From Clostridium disporicum (GTDB lineage Bacteria > Bacillota > Clostridia > Clostridiales > Clostridiaceae), in NCBI RefSeq assembly GCF_001405015.1, contig NZ_CYZX01000012.1, positions 1 through 64,000 on the forward strand: 64,000 bases of DNA, given 5' to 3'. Below the pieces are notes generated by a model. It ran no database searches, was not told the origin of the DNA, and worked only from the letters and a program-made list of their open reading frames with translations. The translations under genes were made by a program, and so were the position numbers. Shown here in pieces: positions 34,065-43,417 of the stretch. Each line of letters starts with the position of its first letter. Position 1 is the stretch's first letter.

Positions 34065-34634
34065 ATGGATAATAATGAGGTGAGTAGTGTATTTAATTTA
34101 AGGATAAAAATTAGTAATACAGTATGGAGTTTTGTATTAATATGTGCAATATCATATTTAATATCTTCTTATAATGTTTATAAAGGAGAAGAAGTCATAC
34201 CTAATATTTTAGGGATGTATGGATTTACAATAAGTACAGGAAGTATGGAACCAACTATTAATGCTGGAGATTATTTAGTAGCAAAAAAAGTAAAGAGTGA
34301 TGATATTAAAGTAGGAGACATAATAACTTTTGTAGAAGAAAATATAATAATTACTCATAGAGTATCAGGGATTATCAATAATCAGTACGAAGAGATAATG
34401 TTTATAACTAAAGGCGATGGAAATAATGTGGAAGATGATATTTCTATAATGAGTGAAAATATTGTTGGTAAATATGTATTTAAAATACCTATGCTTGGAT
34501 ATGTTTTAGATTATTTTAAGTATATGAATCCAATGATAAAAGTAGGAATTTTATTATTAATGTATCTTATTTATTTAAATATAGGTAAAGAAAAAAATAT
34601 AAAACAGGAGGAACAGTATGAAGAAAATAGATAA
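34065..34634 (+). CDS. sipW: SipW-type (ER-type) signal peptidase I
   Basis: 189 residues with membrane helices near both ends (about 20-36 and 155-172). The active site is STGSMEPTI with Ser60 and IITHRV with His98, so a Ser/His dyad replaces the bacterial Ser/Lys. This is the archaeal/ER type found in B. subtilis SipW, which processes TasA and TapA. The start ATG has only a weak ribosome binding site; a GAGGTGA lies just downstream, but no good in-frame start follows it. It overlaps its downstream partner by 17 bases. Confidence 0.9.
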   Translation: MDNNEVSSVFNLRIKISNTVWSFVLICAISYLISSYNVYKGEEVIPNILGMYGFTISTGSMEPTINAGDYLVAKKVKSDDIKVGDIITFVEENIIITHRVSGIINNQYEEIMFITKGDGNNVEDDISIMSENIVGKYVFKIPMLGYVLDYFKYMNPMIKVGILLLMYLIYLNIGKEKNIKQEEQYEENR

Positions 34635-35835
34635 AAAGACAGCATCGCTTTTCATAATTTTATTATGTTTTATTATAGGAGGTAGCTTAAGTTTCGAAAG
34701 CTTAGCTAGATTTACAAAGAAATTTGAGATAGTAAATAAGAAGGTAAGTGTAGCAACTTTTGAAGTAAGCGCAGATAGTGAATTTGTATCAGAAGCTGAA
34801 ATTAAGCCTGGAGATGTATTATCGGCAGATACTATAAAATTAAAAAATGATAATGATTATCCAGTTGAATTTACTATTAGTTTAAGTGAAAAGAGTGAAA
34901 ATAATAATAAAGACAAGTCAACAAGTGAAGGAGCTAAAGACTTAATAAAGTATTTGACATTAACCATAGAGGGGGTGAATCAAACAGAATCAAAAAATCA
35001 CTATACAACTATAGTAAATCCTAATAATGAAAAGGTTGTTTCAGCTAAAATAGAATGGATTACAGATGATGATATAGAAATATATGAGAATGATATATTA
35101 GATAATATTGCTAGATATACTTATGATATTAAAGCTAAACAAGTATTAGTTGATGATACTATACCACCAAGCACAAGTGATGAAAACAAAGAAATAGTAT
35201 TTTATAAAAGTGATTTCGGAAATACAAGTTATATACATGATTGAAAGATATATGATCAATCTATAGAAAATATTAAAAAAGTTTATATAAAAGATTCTTC
35301 TTTAATAGTTGGAACTAGGGCATGGGTTGCATTAGGAAATGAAAATCTTGATTTGAAAAGTCAAAAATTATATTTTGATGCAGAAATAGAGATATTAGAT
35401 GAGTTAAATAATAGCAAAGGAAATGGATTTAATCTTACAGTTGGTATTAGAGATACATTAAATGAAGACAATAGCAATAATTTTACGTATCAATTTTATA
35501 AAGTTAAAGAAGATAATAAAAGTAATATATTCACTAGATTAACTAATAATAATGGTTCAAATCTTCAGAATGTAATGTATCTCAAAGATAATAATGATAT
35601 AGTTATTGATAGTGAAAAATTAATATTAATAGGAGAAATAGAGCTAAACGGGGATGAAACAATTGTATGTAATCTTATTATAAAAGATTATAATAGTAAG
35701 ACTATATTATATGAAAAACGGTTATATGGAAGAAAATATTCTGAAAATAATAAGATTTTTATTAATATTAGTGGATTTTGTGGTGGAGAAGGAGTAAAAA
35801 TTAACTCAATGGAAGTAAAAGCGAAGGAAATATAG
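34618..35835 (+). pseudogene. TasA/CalY-like SipW substrate gene interrupted by an in-frame TGA
   Basis: The ATG at 34618 follows GGAGGAA and opens a 208-codon frame: a signal sequence (LFIILLCFIIGGSLSFESLA), then RFTKKFEIVNKKVSVATFEV as in SipW-processed proteins, and an Ig-like strand pattern (EIKPGDVLSADTIKLKNDND). After SYIHD comes TGA (35242-35244). The same frame then stays open for another 196 codons to 35835, with matching composition (KIYDQSIENIKKVYIKD, later SGFCGGEGVKINSMEVKAKEI). One nonsense change, such as TGG to TGA, explains it. The first 208 residues may still be secreted. Overlap with sipW implies a shared operon. Confidence 0.75.
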
Positions 35836-35875
35836 ATATAAAAAGTTTTTTGTATAAATAATATATAGAATTTTA

Positions 35876-35915
35876 ATAAGAGTTACGAACTAATAATTTA
35901 GTAAGTAACTCTTAT
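35876..35915. terminator. Convergent terminator
   Basis: ATAAGAGTTAC (35876-35886) and GTAACTCTTAT (35905-35915), with an inner ACTAA/TTAGT pairing. It lies between the interrupted substrate gene and the pilin gene. Confidence 0.7.
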
Positions 35916-35919
35916 ATTA

Positions 35920-36312
35920 TTATCTAGAATTTATTGTTGTAACTATTCCGTTGGTCATAGTAAAGTCATATTTTTCGGTATTAAGTAAATTTCTGCAATC
36001 TTCAATAGTAAATTTTGATGGAATTTTAGTAATTTCGGATAAAGTTACAGGGCTTCCAGATAAACTTACGACTGATTCTATATAATCTTTTTCTGTTAGT
36101 GTATTGAATTTTAGATTTAGGTTTTCATAGGCTGTTAATACTCTTTTTGCTTGATCTAAAACTACAACTTTTCTAGCTTCATCCATATAACCCGATAATT
36201 TAGGGGTAAAGGCAGCAGCTAATACTGCAACTATAGCTATAACAACTACTAATTCTATTAATGTAAAGGCTCGATTTTTAGAGTGGGGTTTAGATTTTTT
36301 ATTCTTTATCAT
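35920..36312 (-). CDS. Type IV pilin-like protein
   Basis: 130 residues. A basic leader (MIKNKKSKPHSKNRA) precedes FTLIELVVVIAIVAVLAAAF, the class III prepilin signal and N-terminal helix, with Glu at +5. The residue before the cleavage site is Ala instead of the usual Gly. The C-terminal part is small, with one Cys. No pilus assembly gene (pilB, pilC, pilD) is near, so it is an orphan pseudopilin whose machinery would be elsewhere. AGGAGG-like site (GGAGGAT) before the ATG. Confidence 0.88.
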   Translation of the reverse strand: MIKNKKSKPHSKNRAFTLIELVVVIAIVAVLAAAFTPKLSGYMDEARKVVVLDQAKRVLTAYENLNLKFNTLTEKDYIESVVSLSGSPVTLSEITKIPSKFTIEDCRNLLNTEKYDFTMTNGIVTTINSR

Positions 36313-36435
36313 GAATATCCTCCAAATATATTTGCTTATCTAAAAATTATGAACATATTTATGGATAAATATTCAAAATTAATTAAATCTGAAGTAATAT
36401 ATTATGAGATTTTAGAGAATAGTCTTTTATTTTAG

Positions 36436-36463
36436 TAAAAAAATAAGCTACCAATGGCAGCCT
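36436..36463 (-). terminator. Intrinsic terminator of the lipoprotein gene
   Basis: On the minus strand GGCTGCC-ATT-GGTAGC with one mismatch forms a stem followed by TTATTTTTTT. It lies directly after the lipoprotein stop codon. Confidence 0.75.
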
Positions 36464-36464
36464 A

Positions 36465-37037
36465 TTAAAATTCAAAATCATTTATGCTTTCGATGAATAT
36501 CTTACCGTCTTTATCTACTACAACTTTAGCAATTACGTCAGAATAAATACTAGGTTTACCTATAGTTACAGACACATTGTATCTTATTTCGTACATTGAT
36601 TCATATCTAGCATCATTATTTTCTATATTTTTTACTAATGTGATAAGTAAATCAGAATAAGAAACTTTTTCGCCATAAGATATTATCTTATTTATCATGT
36701 TTTCAGCACCTTCTGGTGTAAAGTTTTCTTTTATGTAATTCTCAGCTTCAATAGATTGTTCTTCATTAGAGTAATCTTTTGTATATAAGTAGTCCATAAT
36801 TTCAGTAAATTTTTCTTCTATTTTTTCTTCAGTAATTTCTTCAACAACTACATTTGATTCGACATTTTTATCATCTGAAGAAATTTCATCGTCTTTTTTA
36901 TAATCTTCTGGTTGTTGTTCGTGTTGTTCTTGATTAGAATTTTGAACATTATTATTATCATTGTTGTTTCCACAACCAACAAATAAAGAGATTGATAATG
37001 CTGATATTAAAATTATTGATAAAATCCTTTTTTTCAT
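36465..37037 (-). CDS. Hypothetical lipoprotein
   Basis: 190 residues. A lipoprotein signal with lipobox VGC (Cys near residue 22), then a roughly 50-residue Asn/Gln/Asp/Glu-rich linker (NNNDNNNVQNSNQEQHEQQP), then a globular C-terminal half ending FIESINDFEF. It would be anchored to the outer face of the membrane. GGAGG precedes the start. No family recognised; shape resembles small DUF4854-like or NTF2-like lipoproteins, but that is a guess. Confidence 0.75.
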   Translation of the reverse strand: MKKRILSIILISALSISLFVGCGNNNDNNNVQNSNQEQHEQQPEDYKKDDEISSDDKNVESNVVVEEITEEKIEEKFTEIMDYLYTKDYSNEEQSIEAENYIKENFTPEGAENMINKIISYGEKVSYSDLLITLVKNIENNDARYESMYEIRYNVSVTIGKPSIYSDVIAKVVVDKDGKIFIESINDFEF

Positions 37038-37581
37038 TACATTTCCTCCAAAGTATAAAATAGGTACAAGGTAATTATAACATAAATAAAAAAAATAATA
37101 AAAGTTTAGAATAATAGGACAAAAAAGTGGTTAGAACAATAGTAAGAAGTAGAAAAACTACTTCTAGAACTTTGATTTCACATCATAGAGTTGGGACACA
37201 GACCTAATATTATGTTAGGGCATAATTCCATCTTTATATTATTAAATTATTAATAAGCCTTATATATGAGGTGATGGTTCAAAAGTATTCAACACAGATG
37301 ATGTTGAGCATAATCTCGGAAATCCTTAAAAATATACATACTGCATTAATATAAGGACATCAAAGTTATCTTTTAGATAACAAAAAAGGTTATGAAATAT
37401 ACTTTGTGAGTACAAGTCACGATGGTTAAGGGACTGTTAGTAATTTGATAATCTATAGTTTATAGCTATAAGTATTGTAATGTTAAAATATTACAATGAT
37501 GAAGCAGAAAACTATAAGTGTGGTCAAAGTTCTTTTATTTTACATAAGAGTAATGAATTTTTTGTAATTGTGAAAACTATA
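37038..37581. other. Gene-free spacer upstream of the liv promoter
   Basis: About 540 bases without a credible ORF. Small hairpins are visible: CCTAATATTATGTTAGG (about 37203), GTTATCTTTTAGATAAC (about 37365) and GTAATGTTAAAATATTAC (about 37476). The text is less AT-biased than other gaps and may be decayed coding sequence, but I could not name a source. Confidence 0.35.
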
Positions 37582-37610
37582 TTGACATGGTAAAAAAAGG
37601 ATGTTAATAT
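37582..37610 (+). promoter_or_regulatory. Sigma-A promoter of the liv operon
   Basis: -35 TTGACA (37582-37587), a 17-bp spacer and -10 TAATAT (37605-37610). It leaves a leader of about 160 bases before the first liv gene. A cre-like AAAACGTTTT lies in the leader (about 37691) but does not fit the full cre consensus. No CodY box was seen. Confidence 0.75.
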
Positions 37611-37777
37611 ATAAAACAAATATTAACTAATTAATAATAAAATAGCTATATTTTGAATACATTATCAAACATATAGGTTTATGATTGATAAAACGTTTTC
37701 TTAAATAATGCAATTTTGATAAAAAGTTAATTTGGGGATGAAATTTTGAGAATAATAAAAAAAGGGGGCTAAAAGGT

Positions 37778-38929
37778 ATGAAAAAGAGATTATTAGGGGG
37801 AATATTAGCTTTATCTATGCTGACTATGGGGCTAGTTGGCTGCGGAAATGGACAAGGTTCATCTGATGATGCAGATGAAATAGTAATTGGGGCAATAGGA
37901 CCATTATCTGGTGCAGCATCAACATATGGACAATCAGTTAAGAATGGAGCTCAAGTATTTTTAGATAAGGTTAATGCAAATGGAGGAATCGACGGAAAGC
38001 AAGTTGTATTGAAGTTTGAGGATGATGAAGCAGATCCAACTAAATCTATAAATGCTTATGATAAATTAGTAAATCAAGATGGAGTTAAACTTCTATTAGG
38101 GCCTGTAACTTCAGGAGCAGCTAATGCAGTTGGACCTAATGCTACAGCTGATGGTGTTCCTATGATAACTCCTTCAGGTACAGAAACTAATCTTACCACA
38201 ACTGGTGGAGAATATGTATTTAGGACATGCTATATAGATGCGACACAAGGTGAAGTTATATCAAAATATGCTAGCGAAAACCTTGGAGCAAAAACAATGG
38301 CTATTCTTTATAATAAGGATTCAGATTACTCAATAGGTATTGCAGAAGCTGCTAAGGCACAATTCGAATCTAATGGAGGAACAGTAGTAGAGTATATATC
38401 TTACAATGATGGAGATAAAGATTTCTCAGCTCAATTAACTAATATTAAGAGCTCAAATCCAGAGGTTTTAGTATTACCTGATTATTATAGCGTGGTTCCA
38501 GTTATTGCAGACCAAGCTAGAAAGATAGGAATAACTTCACAATTAATGGGTGGAGACGGATGGGATTCACCAGAATTAGTTAAGATAGGTGGAGATGCTG
38601 TTGAAGGTGCTGTATTTGTAAATCACTATTCACCAGATGACTCTGACCCAGAAGTTCAAGAATTTGTTAATTCATATAAAGAAAAATACGGAGAAACTCC
38701 AGATGCTTTTGCAGCATTAAGCTATAGTACTTTACAACTTTTCGAAGAAGCTATAACTAAAGCAGGTTCAACTGATGGAGAAGCTGTTAAAGATGCATTA
38801 AAAAATATAGATGTTGATACAATTTCAGGAAATATAAGATTTGATGAAAATAGAAACCCACAAAAATCAGTATCAATAATAAAGATAGAAAATGGAGAAG
38901 CAAAACTTGAAACTAAAGTCAATCCATAA
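37778..38929 (+). CDS. livJ: Branched-chain amino-acid ABC transporter binding lipoprotein
   Basis: 383 residues. Lipobox VGC (Cys near residue 22) then a type I periplasmic-binding fold: EIVIGAIGPLSGAASTYGQS, LLLGPVTSGAANAVGPNATA, TPSGTETNLTTTGGEYVFRT, MGGDGWDSPELVK. It is the Leu/Ile/Val-binding type of the HAAT family. AAGGGGG precedes the ATG. First gene of the five-gene liv operon. Specificity for branched-chain amino acids is by family; related binding proteins take other substrates. Confidence 0.93.
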   Translation: MKKRLLGGILALSMLTMGLVGCGNGQGSSDDADEIVIGAIGPLSGAASTYGQSVKNGAQVFLDKVNANGGIDGKQVVLKFEDDEADPTKSINAYDKLVNQDGVKLLLGPVTSGAANAVGPNATADGVPMITPSGTETNLTTTGGEYVFRTCYIDATQGEVISKYASENLGAKTMAILYNKDSDYSIGIAEAAKAQFESNGGTVVEYISYNDGDKDFSAQLTNIKSSNPEVLVLPDYYSVVPVIADQARKIGITSQLMGGDGWDSPELVKIGGDAVEGAVFVNHYSPDDSDPEVQEFVNSYKEKYGETPDAFAALSYSTLQLFEEAITKAGSTDGEAVKDALKNIDVDTISGNIRFDENRNPQKSVSIIKIENGEAKLETKVNP

Positions 38930-38935
38930 AACTAA

Positions 38936-39134
38936 TATTAATATGAGCCACTTACTTCGGTACTAATTCACTAGCATAAGAGTTTCTATTGTTCCTTACA
39001 TTAAAAATTGCTAAAGTTTATGAACTCACTACGTTCAGGCAATATAAACATTTTAACGCAATTTTTAATTGCAGGAACAATGAAAATCTAAATACTAGTT
39101 CATGATGTACCTGTATAAGCATCTCATATTAATA
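38936..39134. repeat. Roughly 200-base imperfect palindrome between livJ and livH
   Basis: Nested arm pairs: TATTAATATGAG (38936-38947) with CTCATATTAATA (39123-39134); ATTGTTCCT (38988-38996) with AGGAACAAT (39073-39081); ATTAAAAATTGC (39000-39011) with GCAATTTTTAAT (39058-39069). GGTAC/GTACC and CTAG-containing segments between them also match. The whole folds as one long hairpin. It could be a small inserted palindromic element or an RNA that separates expression of the binding protein from the permease genes. Confidence 0.75.
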
Positions 39135-39212
39135 AAATGTTTAATGAATTATAAAAACAAAGATAAGTTAAATTTAATAAGCTAACAATTAGTTTGAAGG
39201 GGGGAAAGAAAT

Positions 39213-40088
39213 ATGGCATTTATACAGCAAATTATAAATGGATTATCGTTAGGATCTATTTATGCACTCATAGCTTTGGGATATACCATGGTTTATGGAA
39301 TTATTAAATTAATAAATTTTGCTCATGGAGATATCTACATGATTGGGGCTTTTGTAGGATTATACTGTGGGACGACTTTAAAGTTATCACTTATTCCAAC
39401 ATTATTGATATCAATGCTTGGGGCAGCATTGGTAGGAGTAATTGTTGAGAAGGTAGCTTACAAGCCATTAAGAAATTCACCAAGAATAACATTATTAATA
39501 ACAGCGATTGGGGTATCTTTGTTATTACAAAATGGTATGAGGTTATTAATGGGACCTTCACCTAAGGCATTTCCAAAGTTATTAAGCAAGGAAGTAATAA
39601 AAATAGGGGCTTTATCTATAGAAACGTCAAAAATATTAATGCTTGCTGTATCAATAGTCTTAGTTCTTCTTCTTCAAATTATTGTATATAAAACTAAGGT
39701 GGGTAAGGCAATGAGAGGTGCTTCATATGATATTGAAGCTGCATCATTGATGGGAATAAATGTTAACAACATAATCTCACTTACATTTGCTATAGGATCA
39801 GCTCTTGCTGGGGCAGCAGGAGTACTTGTATCCTTAGCATTCACTGTAGTAGAGCCTTATATGGGCACAATTCCAGGATTGAAAGCATTTATTGCAGCTG
39901 TTTTAGGGGGGATAGGTAGTATACCAGGAGCATTAGTCGGAGGTTTATTGATAGGAGTAACTGAAACATTGACAAAAGCATATATATCTACCACTTTATC
40001 AGATGCAATAGTGTTTGCAATTCTTATAATAATTCTTCTTGTTAAACCAACAGGTTTATTAGGAAAGAAAGTAAATGAGAAAGTGTAG
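39213..40088 (+). CDS. livH: Branched-chain amino-acid ABC permease LivH
   Basis: 291 residues, about eight membrane helices, with LivH hallmarks NGLSLGSIYALIALGYTMVYG, IINFAHGDIYM-like LINFAHGDIYMIGAF, and the ATPase-contact region ASLMGINVNNIISLTFAIGS. Strong site AGGGGGG before the ATG. Ends one base before the next gene's earliest possible start, consistent with coupled expression. Confidence 0.94.
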   Translation: MAFIQQIINGLSLGSIYALIALGYTMVYGIIKLINFAHGDIYMIGAFVGLYCGTTLKLSLIPTLLISMLGAALVGVIVEKVAYKPLRNSPRITLLITAIGVSLLLQNGMRLLMGPSPKAFPKLLSKEVIKIGALSIETSKILMLAVSIVLVLLLQIIVYKTKVGKAMRGASYDIEAASLMGINVNNIISLTFAIGSALAGAAGVLVSLAFTVVEPYMGTIPGLKAFIAAVLGGIGSIPGALVGGLLIGVTETLTKAYISTTLSDAIVFAILIIILLVKPTGLLGKKVNEKV

Positions 40089-40097
40089 GTGAAGAAG

Positions 40098-41075
40098 ATG
40101 AAAAAATATAGAAGTCAAATAATTATGATAATACTAGTATTTGGAGCCTTTTTCATCATTAATTCACTTATTGGAGCAAATATAATAAATAGATATATCA
40201 CAAGGCTAATGATACTTAGCTGTATTAATATAATTTTAGCAATTTCACTAAACCTGATTACAGGAATAACTGGACAATTAAGCTTAGGAAATGCAGCATT
40301 TATGGCAATTGGAGCATATGTTTCAGCATTTTTTTCAGTAAATTTAGGAATGCCATTTGTTGTATCACTTATAGCTGGAGCAATTACAGCAGCAGCTATG
40401 TCAATAATTGTAGGAATTCCAACATTAAAATTAAAAGGAGACTATTTTGCAATAACAACTTTAGGAGTATGTGAAATAGTAAGAGTTTTAATAACAAATA
40501 TGGACATAGTAGGTGGAGCTAGAGGTTTCACTGGAATACCCAAAAAAACTACATTTACAATAGCTTATTTTGCAGTAGTTATTGTAATAGTAGTTGTAGT
40601 GAACATAGTAAAATCTACAAAAGGTAGAGCGATGCTTGCAATAAGGGAAAATGAAATTGCAGCAGAGGCTATGGGAGTTAATACAACAAAATATAAAGTA
40701 GTAGCATTCTTTATATCAGCATTAATTGCAGGTTTTGCAGGAGGATTATTTTCACATTATACAGCATTTATTCAACCAACAACCTTTAACTTCTTAAAAT
40801 CTATAGAGATAGTAACCTTTGTAGTACTAGGGGGAATGGGGTCAATAACAGGTTCAGTAATAGCGGCAATAATATTGACAATACTTCCAGAAGCACTAAG
40901 AGAATTTGCAGATCTAAGAATGATATTCTACTCAATAACACTAGTTGTATTAATGATATTCAGACCACAAGGTTTACTGGGAACACTAGAAATAACAGAC
41001 CTAATTGAAAAATTCAAAAATAAAAGAAAAATAAAAAAACAAAACAAAGCAACTACAATAGCAAGTAGTAAGTAA
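40098..41075 (+). CDS. livM: Branched-chain amino-acid ABC permease LivM
   Basis: About 325 residues with eight to ten membrane helices. LivM motifs: NLITGITGQLSLGNAAFMAIGA, GDYFAITTLGVCEIVRVL, AAEAMGVNTTKYKVVAFFIS (ATPase contact). The ATG at 40098 is preferred over a GTG at 40089 because AGGTGA lies between them. The last 25 residues are lysine-rich and cytoplasmic. Confidence 0.93.
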   Translation: MKKYRSQIIMIILVFGAFFIINSLIGANIINRYITRLMILSCINIILAISLNLITGITGQLSLGNAAFMAIGAYVSAFFSVNLGMPFVVSLIAGAITAAAMSIIVGIPTLKLKGDYFAITTLGVCEIVRVLITNMDIVGGARGFTGIPKKTTFTIAYFAVVIVIVVVVNIVKSTKGRAMLAIRENEIAAEAMGVNTTKYKVVAFFISALIAGFAGGLFSHYTAFIQPTTFNFLKSIEIVTFVVLGGMGSITGSVIAAIILTILPEALREFADLRMIFYSITLVVLMIFRPQGLLGTLEITDLIEKFKNKRKIKKQNKATTIASSK

Positions 41076-41116
41076 TGTTTTATTAATAATTAACCTAACA
41101 TGAACAAGGAGGGAAT

Positions 41117-41869
41117 ATGCTAAAGGCTAACAGACTTACAATTAAATTCGGCGGACTAGTTGCTGTTTCAGATTTTTCTATTGAAATAGGGGACAAAGAA
41201 GTCGTAGGACTGATTGGCCCTAATGGAGCAGGAAAAACTACAATATTTAATATGCTAACAGGTGTTTATACACCGACAGAAGGTACTATAAGCTATCTTG
41301 GAGAGCAAATAAATGGGCTAAAGCCATATGTTGTTACTTCAAAAAAGTTAGCAAGAACATTTCAAAATATAAGATTATTTGAAAAGATGACGGTTATGGA
41401 TAACGTAAAGATATCCTATGATTATAGAGTTAAGTATGGTTATTTCGATGCTATATTTAGAACAAAAAAATTTAGAAAAATAGAAAATAAAATGGATGAA
41501 GAGGTAAGGGATATATTAGATACCTTTAATCTGCTAGATAAGGCAAATGAAAAGGCAGGTAATCTATCTTATGGGGAACAAAGAAGACTTGAAATAGCGA
41601 GAGCACTTGCAACAAATCCAAAGTTACTTCTTTTAGATGAACCTGCGGCAGGTATGAATCCACAAGAAACAATGCAATTATCTGAGTTAATTAAAAGTAT
41701 AAGAGATAAATTTAATATTTCTATACTGTTGATAGAACATGATATGAAGCTTGTTATGGGGATATGTGATAGGATTTCTGTATTAGATTATGGAAAGAAG
41801 ATTGCGGAAGGAGCTCCTGAAGAAATTAAGACAGATAAGCGAGTTATTGAAGCATATCTTGGTGCCTGA
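41117..41869 (+). CDS. livG: Branched-chain amino-acid ABC ATPase LivG
   Basis: 250 residues: Walker A GPNGAGKTT, signature LSYGEQRR, Walker B LLLLDEPAAGMNPQE, H-loop LLIEHDMKLVMGICDRI. The LSYGEQRRLEIARAL signature and AAGMNP sequence mark LivG. One of the two different ATPases that power the liv importer. AAGGAGGG precedes the start. Confidence 0.95.
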   Translation: MLKANRLTIKFGGLVAVSDFSIEIGDKEVVGLIGPNGAGKTTIFNMLTGVYTPTEGTISYLGEQINGLKPYVVTSKKLARTFQNIRLFEKMTVMDNVKISYDYRVKYGYFDAIFRTKKFRKIENKMDEEVRDILDTFNLLDKANEKAGNLSYGEQRRLEIARALATNPKLLLLDEPAAGMNPQETMQLSELIKSIRDKFNISILLIEHDMKLVMGICDRISVLDYGKKIAEGAPEEIKTDKRVIEAYLGA

Positions 41870-41905
41870 CAGTAAAAAAATGTTTTCTCCCACTTAATAT
41901 ATTAG

Positions 41906-41953
41906 CTTAATTAATGCTCATGAATATTCTAAAATTCATGAGTGTTAATTAAG
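41906..41953. other. Stable hairpin between livG and livF
   Basis: CTTAATTAATGCTCATGAAT (41906-41925) pairs with ATTCATGAGTGTTAATTAAG (41934-41953), with one mismatch, around an eight-base loop. There is no T-run, so it is not a normal terminator. It sits in a 217-base gap that splits livG from livF and may set the relative amounts of the two ATPases. Confidence 0.65.
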
Positions 41954-42086
41954 ATTTATTTATAAAAATTATGGTTAATTAATTTTACATATATAATGAA
42001 GCTTTTTTAATATATATTTTAGAAGCAGTAGTTTCAAATTACTAAATTTCTATTTAGTTTGGCTAAGATGAAAGGGGGCGTAACTA

Positions 42087-42800
42087 TTGGGAAAGGTTGT
42101 TTTGGAGATTGAGGATCTTAATCTTTATTACGGAGGGATTCATGCTTTAAAGGGGATAAGTCTAAAGGTGCGTGAGGGAGAGATTATTACTCTTATAGGA
42201 GCAAATGGTGCAGGTAAAACTTCAACTTTAAGAGCCATATCTTCATTAGAAAAGATTAAATCAGGTGAAGTATATTTTTATGGAGAAAAGATAAATGGAG
42301 TTAGTGCAAATAAATTAGTGTCAAAAGGATTAAGCCATGTTCCAGAAGGTAGAAAGATATTTGGTAACCTTACAGTTATGGAGAATCTAGAGCTTGGAGC
42401 ATATTTAAGAAAAGATAAAGCTCAAGTTAAAAAAGATTACGAGATGGTTTTTGAAAAATTTCCAAGATTAAAGGAAAGAAGAAATCAAAATGCAGGTACA
42501 CTTTCGGGGGGAGAGCAGCAGATGATGGCTATAGGAAGAGCTTTGATGAGTAGACCTAAAATGCTTTTATTAGATGAACCTTCAATGGGATTAGCTCCTA
42601 TGGTAGTTAAAGATATATTTGATACTATTGTAGAAATAAATAAATCAGGTACTACTGTATTGCTTGTAGAGCAAAATGCTAATATGGCACTTTCGATAGC
42701 TGATAGAGCTTATGTACTTGAGACAGGAACTATAGTTATTGATGGTAAAGCAGATGTATTGCTTAAGGATGATAGGATAAGAGAAGCGTATCTTGGATAA
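42087..42800 (+). CDS. livF: Branched-chain amino-acid ABC ATPase LivF
   Basis: 237 residues: Walker A GANGAGKTS, the LivF marker GLSHVPEGRKIFGNLTVMEN, signature LSGGEQQMMAIGRAL, Walker B MLLLDEPSMGLAP, H-loop VLLVEQNANMAL. It starts at TTG, eight bases after AAAGGGGGC. Last gene of the liv operon; a terminator follows. Confidence 0.94.
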   Translation: MGKVVLEIEDLNLYYGGIHALKGISLKVREGEIITLIGANGAGKTSTLRAISSLEKIKSGEVYFYGEKINGVSANKLVSKGLSHVPEGRKIFGNLTVMENLELGAYLRKDKAQVKKDYEMVFEKFPRLKERRNQNAGTLSGGEQQMMAIGRALMSRPKMLLLDEPSMGLAPMVVKDIFDTIVEINKSGTTVLLVEQNANMALSIADRAYVLETGTIVIDGKADVLLKDDRIREAYLG

Positions 42801-42808
42801 CAATATAT

Positions 42809-42848
42809 AATAACCTATTCTGTTTAAACTTCAGGATAGGTTATTTTT
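42809..42848 (+). terminator. Terminator of the liv operon
   Basis: AATAACCTAT (42809-42818) and ATAGGTTATT (42836-42845), with an inner CTG/CAG pairing, then TTTAT. Confidence 0.88.
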
Positions 42849-42849
42849 A

Positions 42850-43417
42850 TTAATGAAGATTTTAATAAAATATTACTATATAAGCGTATATTAATAGAAA
42901 ATAATAATTATATTACAATTAAAAAAAATATATACTTTATTAAAAATGATATTATGAAGAAGAGCATTTAAAGTACTAAATAAAATCAGATAAAAAGTCG
43001 CAGAAAAGTGGATAAGTTGAATAATATAAGTAGATAGATGACTAAGTCTATCTTTTTTTATTTTAAATATACTCTTAAAATGGAAAATTAAGCTATGAAT
43101 AGACATTGCACTAAATAAAATAAATATTATCTTAAGAAAAAACACGTATTAGAAAGAAGATTTCATAATAGAAATTTGATTTTATTTAAGTTAACATCAA
43201 AAAAATAATAGTTAAATGGAATATATAATTAAATTTATAATTTGTATGAAAAAATTTTTCGATAAAGACATTATTAGAAATATTTCAATAAATAAAACTA
43301 TAAATATAAAATTTTTCTAGAATAGAAGAGATTAAGGGAGGAAAAAGACGATAAAAACCTCTCTAACTTTGTGTAAATAAATGGTAAAATATAAAATGTA
43401 AAGAAGGGGTGAGTTTG
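42850..43417 (+). other. Gene-free spacer upstream of the polysaccharide locus
   Basis: No credible ORF. AGATAGA (43032-43038) and TCTATCT (43047-43053) plus a T-run make a further terminator-like hairpin. A short hairpin GAGG/CCTC (about 43337-43361) lies in the leader close to the first gene. The promoter of the locus must be here, but the sequence is so AT-rich that I could not choose one. Confidence 0.5.

Noticed and set aside
35242..35244. TGA read as selenocysteine
   Set aside because: No convincing SECIS hairpin follows directly, the protein type is not a known selenoprotein, and a Trp to stop change is simpler.
37681..37705. Catabolite-responsive element in the liv leader
   Set aside because: AAAACGTTTT is palindromic, but the outer bases do not fit the cre consensus.
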